59,050 bases of DNA from an uncultured bacterium. Its GTDB lineage: Bacteria; Nitrospirota; Thermodesulfovibrionia; Thermodesulfovibrionales; Thermodesulfovibrionaceae. The notes under the pieces were generated by a model that ran no database searches, had not been told where the DNA came from, and saw only the letters and a program-made list of their open reading frames with translations. The stretch is from the NCBI GenBank assembly GCA_937998865.1, contig CALLBR010000020.1, forward strand, positions 1 through 59,050, given 5' to 3'. Position numbers and translations under genes: made by a program. Of the stretch, positions 39,636-47,834 are shown in pieces (the first letter of the stretch is position 1; each line of letters starts with the position of its first letter).

Positions 39636-40620
39636 ATTGTCTAACTTTGTAATAGGAGATTCCAAATACTTTTTTATAAAAATTATCCACTATTTCTTCA
39701 AAATTTATGTCTTTAAATACCTCAGGATAAATTTTCATTGCCATATAGAGGGCAATAGGTGCAACACGAGGTGACCAAGTAGACCACTTAGGAAGTTTAT
39801 AAACTTCACGATTCTTTACAGCCCTTATTTGGTTCCATTGAGAATTATTATAGAGCCATGACTCATTGTATCCTGCATTACCCCATATAAAAATAACATC
39901 AGGATTCCATTGGAATATTTTTTCCATTGAAATGTCAATGTAATTATTATTTATTCTCTCCGCTGCATTGATTGCTCCGGTAATCTTTATGATTTCATTA
40001 GTTATTCCTATTCCGCCAGAAACTCTTGTAGGAGTATGAACTAGATGTAAAACCTTTTTTCTTTTTTCAGCCGGGATTTTTTTAACTCTATCAGTAATTA
40101 ACTTTAAGATTTTATCCATCTCAAAAAATACTTCTCTTACTCTCCTTTCTTTCCCGAAAATTTTTCCGTGTAATCTTATCACATCATAAAGCTCTTTTAA
40201 ACTCTCTGGATAAATTCCAATTACATTCAGACCTTTTTTTTCTAAAAAATATATCACTTCAGGATTATATGTCCAAGTTATTACTATATCAGGATTCAGT
40301 TTCACTATGGACTCAACATTAATATCAGTTCCTGTACCTATCTTTGGTCTAACATAAGAGGGTTTATCACTTATTAATGCCTTATAAAGCCCGCATTCTT
40401 CTTCAGCCCATCTTGAAACACCCACAACTTGATTCCATAAATTTAAAGCTGGAATAAGTTCATAAGTTATTACAATAACAGCCCTATTCACTGGAGTGTT
40501 TATGCTAATTTTTCTATTTAATTTGTCAGTTAGATTAATACTAGAAGCATTGGCAATTCCTGCTATAAGAATCAAATTAAATATGATCATTATTGATAGA
40601 TTCCTAAACCTATTATGCAT
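39622..40620 (-). CDS. Periplasmic binding protein, BtuF/Fe3+-chelate type (copy 1)
   Basis: The 332-residue protein has a signal peptide (IMIIFNLILIAGIANASS). The two-lobed TroA-like fold has landmarks RAVIVITYELIPALNL, IVKLNPDIVITW and WNPDVIFIWGNAG. It would deliver the substrate to the FecCD permease downstream. The direct upstream neighbour is the CobN-like chelatase, so the cargo is probably a tetrapyrrole or a metal chelate. A second, diverged paralogue lies at 46800. Confidence 0.88.
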   Translation of the reverse strand: MHNRFRNLSIMIIFNLILIAGIANASSINLTDKLNRKISINTPVNRAVIVITYELIPALNLWNQVVGVSRWAEEECGLYKALISDKPSYVRPKIGTGTDINVESIVKLNPDIVITWTYNPEVIYFLEKKGLNVIGIYPESLKELYDVIRLHGKIFGKERRVREVFFEMDKILKLITDRVKKIPAEKRKKVLHLVHTPTRVSGGIGITNEIIKITGAINAAERINNNYIDISMEKIFQWNPDVIFIWGNAGYNESWLYNNSQWNQIRAVKNREVYKLPKWSTWSPRVAPIALYMAMKIYPEVFKDINFEEIVDNFYKKVFGISYYKVRQYEEY

Positions 40621-40646
40621 GATTCTTCTCCTTTTTATCTTTGATC

Positions 40647-43600
40647 CTACTTTAAAACTTTATCCTCATCCATAATATCTTCTTCAGTATTCATTATTAA
40701 CTGGAGTAATTTATCCATTTTCTCTTCATCCACTCGCCAATAACCTCTTTTTGCAGATTCAAACAAAAGCTCAGCCATTTTAACCGTTGCATAAGGATTG
40801 TTTTCATAAAGTTTATTTCTCATATCATCGTTGAAAATAAACTTATCTGCTATGTCATCAAAGATCCAATTTTCAACTTTTCCAGTGGTGGCAGCAAAAC
40901 CAAGAAGATATTCAACTCTATCTTTTATTTTCTTTGCACCATGAAAATTATGCTTTAACATTCCCTCTATCCATTTAGGATTGAGGATTCTTGTTCTAAC
41001 AGCTCTCTCTATGGATAATTTTAGATCTTCTGCAAAGACATCCTCTTCCGTAGAGTCTATAACCATAATTTCAGCTTTTTGTCCCTTCTTATCTTGAACA
41101 GTTCTGGATAAACCTCCTAAAAATTCATAGTAATGATCCAAGTCTGTTACCTCATATTCAGTGTTATCTCTTTCCTGAGTTACTATATCAATGAGTTTTA
41201 CGAGATTTGAAAAGGCTTTCTCGTTCTTTTCTATTTTTCCCTTAAAATAAGCATAACACATGCTTTCCTCATAGCTTTTTACTAAGTCCCTTTCATCTTT
41301 CCAGGCACTACTTTCAACCAATGTTCTCATGGATGTAGCATACTCTGTGGGAGAGGGACCAAAAATTCTGGCAAGGGCATGATCATCTAAATTATTCCTT
41401 AGCTGAAGAGAATGCTTTCTGACGAAATTCCTTTCAGGAGGTTCATTTAATACTGCAACCATTTTTATGGCTCTGTTTATTAGGTCAATATGGGTACCAA
41501 AGGTATCCCTAAAAATTCCACAAATAGTTATCAAAACATCTATTCTTGGCCTATTTAGTTCCTCTAAAGGGATAACTTCAAGCTCCTTTAACCAAGGATT
41601 CTTTTTATGTTTTATCCTTACTCCAAGAAGATTAAGTATAGTGGCAATCGTATCGCCGCCTGTTTTCATAGTTTCAAATCCCCAAAGAATAATCCCAACA
41701 CTCTCTGGAAATTTTCCGTATTTTTTCAAATAAGACTCAATTAATAGATCAGCAGCTTTCCTACCCCTCACCTCTGCTGCAATAGTTGGAATGAGTCTTG
41801 GATCAAAGGCATACATGCCTCTACCAGAGGGATAAACTTCTGGATCTCTAATAGGATCACCTGCTCGAGCTGGGAGGATATATCTACCCTCTAATGCGAG
41901 TAACAGAGTGTCACTCTCTGATGATCGATAAATATTCTCTACAATCTTTCTTACAAAGTCTTGGTATTCTTTTTGTAGCCCCTTAATTTGATTATTTTTA
42001 AGCAAATCCCTTATTACCTCTTTTGCTTGATTTTCTATTTCGGTGGCTAATTTAGTTTCCTTTACTTTATCCCAATCAAGCCCATTATTATTTGCTACTA
42101 ATTTAAGAATTGAGGGAAATTCACGGTCAATTCGTAAAACACCAAGGAGATAATCAATCATTTCTTCTTCCCCTAATTTTTTATCCATTACATGTAAACC
42201 ACAAGGAATAAGCCTCCTTTTCATTCTATATAGTTCTTTTCTTATTTCAGAGACATCTGAGGGTAGATGTAGCTCTGAAGCAATTTCTTTAATAACTTCT
42301 AAAGTTTTTTCGTCCTTTTTTTCCTCGTATTGATTCAGTAAATCTTCTAAAATTATATATTTTTCATAAAGTCCTGAAGTTTTCATGGGCGGAGATGCAT
42401 GGGAAATACAAAGGGCATAAGAACGTCTCTTAGCAATTGTTGACTCTGATGGATTTCCAATCCAGTAATAATAAATATGTGGCATATTTCCAATAAGGAT
42501 ATCTGGAAAACACTCTGAGGAAAGGGCAATCTCTTTACCTTTAGTAAATTCCAAAGTTCCATGCATCCCAAAGTGTATTATTGCGTGAGCTTGAAAAACT
42601 CTCTCTAAGAAAAAATAATAAGCTAAATATTGATGATGAGGAGGCAATTCTTTGTCATGATAGGCTTTATCAACATCCTCATGAACACCTCTTGATGGCT
42701 GAATTCCAATAAAGATATTTCCTAAATATACCCCTGGAATTAAAATATTGCCCTTTTTGTCAACCATTATATTTCCTGGAGGCTTTCCCCAATGTTCAAT
42801 AACATTTTTTTTGACATTATCAGAAAGATTATCAAACCAAGAGAGATATTCAGAGAAAGGTATCCTAATGGAAGGCATCTTATCAGTATACTTTGGACTA
42901 TTAAGTATTGCATTGGAAAGAAAGATTTCTTTAACATCAGTGAATGATTTGTCTAATTTATACCCTCTTTCTTTTAATCTTTCTAAAAATATCCTCAAAC
43001 TTTCAAAAACATCCAAATAACCAGCACTGGCTAAGTTTTCCTCTCCTGGAGGATAGTTGTAAGTTAGAATGGCAATTCTTTTTTTCTCATTAGGAGTATT
43101 TCTCAAAATAATCCAATTTTTGATCCTTTTAGCAAGTTTTTCTACTCTATCCTCTAATGCTTTGGGTTCTTTTATTTTACCTATAAGGGGATCATCAAAA
43201 CTTTTTAACCCTGAGATAAAAATAGGTTCAATGGCTCCGTCAAGCTCTGGTAAAGTAACAGCAATTACAATCTCAATTGGATTTAATCCCTCTTTGCTAA
43301 TCCTCCATTTTTCTAAGTCAGTAGAGGAAGCTCTAAGCCCACATAAAAGAGGAATATCTAACTCCTTTAAAAGCTGATAGGTAGGTTCTGGTTCACCTCC
43401 GTAGGGACCACCATGAATTCTGAAGTATTGTAAGTTCAAAAGTAAATCAACTTTTAAATTTTTGAGATATTTTAGGAGGGCTTCAATATTAAACTGTACC
43501 TTAGATGCAATAAAAATCAAATTTAAATCATTATGCAAGTACTCAAAAAGTGAATCTGCCATCACCTTACATTCGTTGAAGTGCATGCCACCATACATTA

Positions 43601-44276
43601 AAACTGCCACTGTATTCTTTTCAGGATTGTAGGGAAGAGCTTTTTTAAATTCGTGGATGTCATAAAAAAAGCCTCTTTTAGGTAAGTATATTCCATACTC
43701 GAAAATTCTTGGAGGTGGAATTTTATTAATACCTTTCACTCCTGCATATTCCTTCAGAAGCATGAGAATAAGACTCTTTATATTCTCCGGATCCCCTTCA
43801 TTGTAATATTGCTGAGCTAAAACCCAGTTCCGCATATCTTTTAATGTTCCGAAGGGAAGAATTTTACCAAGTTTTTCTGTTAACTCGGAGAATTTCTTCA
43901 CTTTAAGATAAGTTTGAAGATTAAACTCTTTTTCTTCACCTTTAAAGATCATCTCACCTTTAAATTTTCCCATTTTTAAAAGCTTCCAGATATGTTGTCC
44001 ACTTGCCACCAAAACAACCACTGTTTTTTCTTTTCCTTCAAGGAGAAGGTGAAGTTTACGGCTTAATCTATTGTCTCCTCGTATGTCAATAAGCAAAATA
44101 TGAGAATTTTCTATTTCCTCTTTTAGTTCATCGAGGGAAATATCAGGATTTTCATAATCATCAAGGTAAATTTTCTTTACTGCTACAATATTGCCATACT
44201 CTTCTCTTATCTGTTTAACAGCCTCTCTAATGGCTGTCATGTCGTTGATAGTGGTTAAGGCTAAGATTTTTTCCAT
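40647..44276 (-). CDS. CobN/BchH-type chelatase large subunit
   Basis: The 1209 residues are somewhat short for CobN (about 1275). Family blocks are clear: HFGMHGTLEFTKGKEIALSS near residue 570, GNPSESTIAKRRSYA, LITICGIFRDTFGTHIDLIN, NEPPERNFVRKH, RIFGPSPTEYATSMRTLVES, and the C-terminal FHGAKKIKDRVEYLLGFAATT. The central motif has Met where most CobN and BchH proteins have Thr (HFGTHGTLEW). CobN subunits insert Co2+ with CobST, BchH inserts Mg2+ with ChlI/ChlD; here ChlI/ChlD-like genes are in the same operon. Flanking TonB receptor and importer genes suggest work on an imported tetrapyrrole. The related HmuS of Bacteroides heme-uptake loci is a precedent for demetallation. Metal and direction are not readable from sequence. 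Confidence 0.88.
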   Translation of the reverse strand: MEKILALTTINDMTAIREAVKQIREEYGNIVAVKKIYLDDYENPDISLDELKEEIENSHILLIDIRGDNRLSRKLHLLLEGKEKTVVVLVASGQHIWKLLKMGKFKGEMIFKGEEKEFNLQTYLKVKKFSELTEKLGKILPFGTLKDMRNWVLAQQYYNEGDPENIKSLILMLLKEYAGVKGINKIPPPRIFEYGIYLPKRGFFYDIHEFKKALPYNPEKNTVAVLMYGGMHFNECKVMADSLFEYLHNDLNLIFIASKVQFNIEALLKYLKNLKVDLLLNLQYFRIHGGPYGGEPEPTYQLLKELDIPLLCGLRASSTDLEKWRISKEGLNPIEIVIAVTLPELDGAIEPIFISGLKSFDDPLIGKIKEPKALEDRVEKLAKRIKNWIILRNTPNEKKRIAILTYNYPPGEENLASAGYLDVFESLRIFLERLKERGYKLDKSFTDVKEIFLSNAILNSPKYTDKMPSIRIPFSEYLSWFDNLSDNVKKNVIEHWGKPPGNIMVDKKGNILIPGVYLGNIFIGIQPSRGVHEDVDKAYHDKELPPHHQYLAYYFFLERVFQAHAIIHFGMHGTLEFTKGKEIALSSECFPDILIGNMPHIYYYWIGNPSESTIAKRRSYALCISHASPPMKTSGLYEKYIILEDLLNQYEEKKDEKTLEVIKEIASELHLPSDVSEIRKELYRMKRRLIPCGLHVMDKKLGEEEMIDYLLGVLRIDREFPSILKLVANNNGLDWDKVKETKLATEIENQAKEVIRDLLKNNQIKGLQKEYQDFVRKIVENIYRSSESDTLLLALEGRYILPARAGDPIRDPEVYPSGRGMYAFDPRLIPTIAAEVRGRKAADLLIESYLKKYGKFPESVGIILWGFETMKTGGDTIATILNLLGVRIKHKKNPWLKELEVIPLEELNRPRIDVLITICGIFRDTFGTHIDLINRAIKMVAVLNEPPERNFVRKHSLQLRNNLDDHALARIFGPSPTEYATSMRTLVESSAWKDERDLVKSYEESMCYAYFKGKIEKNEKAFSNLVKLIDIVTQERDNTEYEVTDLDHYYEFLGGLSRTVQDKKGQKAEIMVIDSTEEDVFAEDLKLSIERAVRTRILNPKWIEGMLKHNFHGAKKIKDRVEYLLGFAATTGKVENWIFDDIADKFIFNDDMRNKLYENNPYATVKMAELLFESAKRGYWRVDEEKMDKLLQLIMNTEEDIMDEDKVLK

Positions 44277-44292
44277 TTTCTCTATGAATCCC

Positions 44293-46548
44293 TTAAAACT
44301 TTAATGTAATATCTGCAAACCATGATCTTCCTGCTGCTTTATGCCATGTATAGTACTTTCTGTCAAAAATGTTCTCCACTGAAAAACCGAGCTTTGCAAA
44401 TTTTGTTATTTGATAAGCAATTCTTCCATCTACAACAAAATAGGGATCAAGAGAATTAAATACATTATTTATTTTGTCAGAATTATCATCATTTAGATAT
44501 CTCTTAGCAGCATATCTACCAAGAAGAGTTGCTGAAAATCCTGACTTGTCAATCTCTACTCCTGAGTTAACAGTCCAAAGTGGAATGTAGGTGAGTCTAC
44601 ATCCAACAGTTCTTGGAGATGCCTCATTTTCCTTTATCTCGGAATCAGTATAGGTAATATTTGCAAATAATCTTAGCCATTTTTCAAATTTCTGTTCAAA
44701 TTCAAACTCTATTCCACGGGATTCTGCTTTTCCCACATTAACAAGTTGTTTTCTTTGTTGACCTAAATCCCTATAATAGATTAAATCCTTTAAATAGTTT
44801 TCGAAATATGTTAAAGAGATTTTTGATCCTTTCCAAAGCTTTTGTTCAATTCCTAAATCCCAAGATATGACTTTTTCTGGCTCAAGATCAGGATTTCCCA
44901 TCCGCAGTATTTTATCTGGAGGAATAAAGTCTCTATAAAGTTCATAAATTGTGGGAGGTCTGAAAGCCTTTCCAATTGATCCACGCAAAGTGGTATCTTT
45001 AAAAGGTTTATATACCAAGGCAAATTTCGGACTAAAAGAAGAAACAGATCTTGTAGGATATGATCTGGGATAGCCAGATTGTCCCACCTTGTCAATGTAA
45101 CCATCATATGTCTTCCACCAATCTTGCCTAAAACCTAAGTAGGCTGTAAGATTATGAATTATCATAATTTCATCTTGAATGAAAAAGGAATATGTTCTAC
45201 CTTTTCCCCTGAATTCTTGCGAAAGAGTGGTGGTTGATTTTTCATCTCTCCAATCCCTTAAATATTCTTCCTTTGTATTTCCTTTATCTTGTCTAAAGGA
45301 ACCACCAAAAGTAAGGATTTGATTTGTAAAAATGGGAAGACTAAACTGTATGTCTATCATGTATGAGTCTGCAGGAGTATTAGTTACAGTAGCACATTGT
45401 TTGGGATCTGAACCGCAACCAAATCTTGTTGCGCTACTTAAGGGAGTTACATACCAATCTCTTTCAGTATGAAAATAGGAGAGTTTTAATTTCATCCTTA
45501 GATCTTTCCATAAATTGCTTTCAAAATCTAAGGCATATATATTTTGAATTCTTCCTCCTCCACCAGATAGAAAAGTATTTTCATCTACTCTTCTGGGCGG
45601 AGGAGAAACTCCATAACTCCACACAGCATTTCCAGATTGGTCTCTTAAATAAGTGTGAGGTTCGTTATTATTTTGCTCATAACGATTTCTCACAATGGAA
45701 AACCCTATCTTCGTATCTTTCGTAAAATCATATTGAAGTTTAAAGGTTATTCCATCATCCCACCAAAGGTTATCTCCTCTATCACCAATAAGAAAAGCCC
45801 TTTCGCCTTTTGGTGTTGTAGTATTTTCATATCCAAATATATTTGGTGGAGGCTGGAATCGTCTTTCATCTATTACATTTAACTCCATGGGAAAACCATT
45901 TGTACTCTGAAAGCCATAACTCAGAAATAGGTTTAGTTTATCCCATAGTTTATCTCCATAGGAAATATAGAATCTCCTTAGATCATCCCATGCCTCATTC
46001 CTTTGCCAACTGGAACCGTATCCTGACTTAAAGACAAATTCCCTTTTCTCTGGCATCTTAGTAATAAAATTTATAACTCCACCCATGGCATGACCACCAT
46101 AAAGAGAAGAAAAAGGACCTTTTACAACTTCAACTCTTTCAAGATCCTCTGGATAAAATCCTCCAAATCTTGCATGACCTGTAGTAGGATCATTTAAGAC
46201 AACTCCATCTCTAAGCATAAGAACTCTTGGTTGTCCAGAAATTCCTCTTATAGTTATCGGTGAGAGACGGGTTTCCATTATTCCTCTTAGTCTTTCAATA
46301 TACAACCCAGAAGTGTCATTTAATGCTTGATCAATTGTTTTAGGTGCTTTAAGCTCAATTCTTTCCTTTGAGACAACACTTACACTGGCTGGAGCAGACT
46401 CTACCTCTTTTTCAGTTCTTGTAGCAGTTACAACAATTTCACCTAAACTTGTCTCCTCTAAGTCAGCTTCTTTAGACTTCTGCTCAGCCCAGGCATGATT
46501 AAAAAATGAAAGAAAGAAGAATAAAATAAAAATTAAAAAATAAAACAT
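44293..46548 (-). CDS. TonB-dependent outer-membrane receptor 1
   Basis: The 751-residue protein has a signal peptide ending near AWA (about residue 21), a TonB box EIVVTATRTEK and a plug domain with RGISGQPRVLMLRDGVVLND and VEVVKGPFSSLYGGHAMGGVINFIT (partial). A 22-strand-type barrel ends in Trp-Phe-Ala-Asp-Ile-Thr-Leu-Lys-Phe. FRPP followed by NPDLEPEK is reminiscent of the FRAP/NPNL motifs of heme receptors, though NPxL is common in the wider family and no His lies between them. AAGGAGGG precedes the ATG. It is 16 bp upstream of the chelatase gene and preceded by the attenuator leader copy 1. A metal-tetrapyrrole cargo is inferred. Confidence 0.92.
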   Translation of the reverse strand: MFYFLIFILFFFLSFFNHAWAEQKSKEADLEETSLGEIVVTATRTEKEVESAPASVSVVSKERIELKAPKTIDQALNDTSGLYIERLRGIMETRLSPITIRGISGQPRVLMLRDGVVLNDPTTGHARFGGFYPEDLERVEVVKGPFSSLYGGHAMGGVINFITKMPEKREFVFKSGYGSSWQRNEAWDDLRRFYISYGDKLWDKLNLFLSYGFQSTNGFPMELNVIDERRFQPPPNIFGYENTTTPKGERAFLIGDRGDNLWWDDGITFKLQYDFTKDTKIGFSIVRNRYEQNNNEPHTYLRDQSGNAVWSYGVSPPPRRVDENTFLSGGGGRIQNIYALDFESNLWKDLRMKLKLSYFHTERDWYVTPLSSATRFGCGSDPKQCATVTNTPADSYMIDIQFSLPIFTNQILTFGGSFRQDKGNTKEEYLRDWRDEKSTTTLSQEFRGKGRTYSFFIQDEIMIIHNLTAYLGFRQDWWKTYDGYIDKVGQSGYPRSYPTRSVSSFSPKFALVYKPFKDTTLRGSIGKAFRPPTIYELYRDFIPPDKILRMGNPDLEPEKVISWDLGIEQKLWKGSKISLTYFENYLKDLIYYRDLGQQRKQLVNVGKAESRGIEFEFEQKFEKWLRLFANITYTDSEIKENEASPRTVGCRLTYIPLWTVNSGVEIDKSGFSATLLGRYAAKRYLNDDNSDKINNVFNSLDPYFVVDGRIAYQITKFAKLGFSVENIFDRKYYTWHKAAGRSWFADITLKF

Positions 46549-46582
46549 CTCAACCCTCCTTAAATTGATAAATAATGATCTT

Positions 46583-46694
46583 TCTCTCTTCAGAGAGGAT
46601 TGAGACTCTTCATGAGCCTTAATTCATAAAAAAAGCCTTGGATGGGATTCTTTCCCTCCAAGGCCTTCATGACCTTAAGTGACCCTTCTTGGGT
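46583..46694 (-). ncRNA. Structured attenuator leader, copy 1 (candidate riboswitch or RNA-binding-protein target)
   Basis: The conserved block starts at the predicted transcription start (A at 46694) and runs for about 112 bases into the leader of TonB receptor 1. On the RNA strand it can form hairpin H1 ACCC-AAGAA-GGGU, H2 AAGGUC-AUGAA-GGCCUU (46676-46660), terminator T (46664-46635) with loop AAGAA and a 7-U tail, H3 AGGCUC-AUGAA-GAGUCU (46619-46603) and H4 CUCUC-UGAA-GAGAG. The 3' arm of H2 is part of the 5' arm of T, so H2 and T are mutually exclusive. I see no cobalamin, heme-, moco-, TPP or T-box consensus. A near-identical copy precedes the other TonB gene. Confidence 0.75.
46628..46664 (-). 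terminator. Intrinsic terminator inside leader copy 1
   Basis: GCCTTGGA pairs with TCCAAGGC and GGGA with TCCC around a 5-base AAGAA loop, with one bulged A. A run of seven T follows. It lies between the promoter and the TonB receptor gene, the position of an attenuator. Confidence 0.85.
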
Positions 46695-46700
46695 AGGAAT

Positions 46701-46730
46701 ATTATAAAAAAGATAAAATCTTTTTGTCAA
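46701..46730 (-). promoter_or_regulatory. sigma70 promoter of leader copy 1
   Basis: Minus strand: TTGACA (46730-46725), 18-base spacer, TATAAT (46706-46701). Both boxes are perfect consensus. Seven bases further lies the A that opens the conserved leader. Confidence 0.8.
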
Positions 46731-46799
46731 TTTTAATAAAATTTTTCATATCAATTATGCAAAAAATTCAATCAAAAGAATTAATGCTGAGAAAAACAA

Positions 46800-47834
46800 T
46801 CAATTTATAAGTTTCTTTCCATATAAAAAATTAATTATCTTTCTTTTTTCTTCTTCCAGTTCAAAAGTATAAATTTCGGGATAAGCTGCTTTTGCCATGA
46901 ATTTCATAGCATACAAAAATTTCAATGTCCACAAGTCAAATATAAATGTCTCATCAAACTGATAAATCGAATTTCTCCTAACAGCAGTAATTGTTCTGTA
47001 TTGTTTATTTTTCCTTATATCCTCAGGTTTTAAAAATTTTGAATGCCACATAACTATAACGTCTGGATTATGAAGGATAAGCTTTTCCATAGTTAAAACC
47101 TTAGATTCTCCCTCTATATCCCCACATATGTTCTTAGCACCAATCTTAAGTATTATCTCATCAACGATACTTCCTTTGCAGGAGGTCTGAAGAAAATTAA
47201 GCTGAGCCCAACTGTAGAATAATTTCTTAGGAGACCTTATTTTTAAGGCAATTTTTTCAATATCTGTAATTTCTCTCTTTACAAAATTTATTAATTTTTC
47301 TGCCTGACTCTTTGCACCAAGCATAACTCCAAAATCACTTATCTCTTTAAAGATGTCTTCAATTTTTGTTATAAATACGGCGTAAACAGGAATGCCGATT
47401 CTCTCAAGTGTTTCGATTACATCTGTCTGATTCGCCCATATTATCACTAAATCTGGCTTTATTGATATTATTTTCTCTAAATTTACCGATTCCCAGTTTC
47501 CAACTGCTGGAATTTTTCTTAATCTTATTCTTTCGTCTAAAAGAGAATAATATTTAAAAGTTTCACTATAATAGTAACCTTCATCATAAACATTTGTAGG
47601 TATACCAACAAGCTTTTCTTGCTTTCTCAACATGTAAATTCCTGTAAGAGCGCTTTCAATAAGGCAGACGACCCTCTCTGCTGGTCTTTTTAGTTTAATT
47701 GTTTTTTCCCTGAAATCATGGACGACGATATCTGCTGCTACATGCTTTGGAAAGAAAAAATAAAGAATTAAAAATATTGATACCATGAGGGAGCGGTAAG
47801 AGCCGCTCCCAAATTTTAGAAGTTTAGTTCCCAT
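46800..47834 (-). CDS. Periplasmic binding protein, BtuF/Fe3+-chelate type (copy 2)
   Basis: The protein has about 344 residues with the TroA-like fold: ERVVCLIESALTGIYML, IISIKPDLVIIWANQ, HNPDVIVMWHSKF. I chose the ATG at 47834 because it gives a signal peptide with a basic n-region (KLLKF and YRS) before SLMVSIFLILYFFF. This start overlaps the TonB gene by 19 bp; another ATG at 47786 would leave no positive n-region. A perfect 8-bp hairpin lies between the two candidates. No permease or ATPase accompanies it, so it may share the importer at 37864-39635 with copy 1. Confidence 0.82.
   Translation of the reverse strand: MGTKLLKFGSGSYRSLMVSIFLILYFFFPKHVAADIVVHDFREKTIKLKRPAERVVCLIESALTGIYMLRKQEKLVGIPTNVYDEGYYYSETFKYYSLLDERIRLRKIPAVGNWESVNLEKIISIKPDLVIIWANQTDVIETLERIGIPVYAVFITKIEDIFKEISDFGVMLGAKSQAEKLINFVKREITDIEKIALKIRSPKKLFYSWAQLNFLQTSCKGSIVDEIILKIGAKNICGDIEGESKVLTMEKLILHNPDVIVMWHSKFLKPEDIRKNKQYRTITAVRRNSIYQFDETFIFDLWTLKFLYAMKFMAKAAYPEIYTFELEEEKRKIINFLYGKKLIN
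47789..47810 (-). repeat. Perfect hairpin at the TonB2/binding-protein junction
   Basis: GGGAGCGG-CTCTTA-CCGCTCCC (minus strand) is a perfect 8-bp GC-rich stem lying 5 bases after the TonB receptor 2 stop and overlapping the signal-peptide codons of the next gene. No T-run follows directly, so it may reduce downstream translation or stabilise the upstream mRNA. Confidence 0.55.

Noticed and set aside
46566-46580. Possible Fur-type site (GATAAATAATGATC) downstream of leader copy 1
   Set aside because: It is a weak half match in very AT-rich DNA, absent at the second TonB gene and downstream of the terminator.
46590-46670. A 26-codon ORF through leader copy 1 starting in the H2 loop, as a possible leader peptide
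   Set aside because: Copy 2 has one more T in the T-run, which shifts the frame and ends it at once. The stems are conserved, the frame is not.
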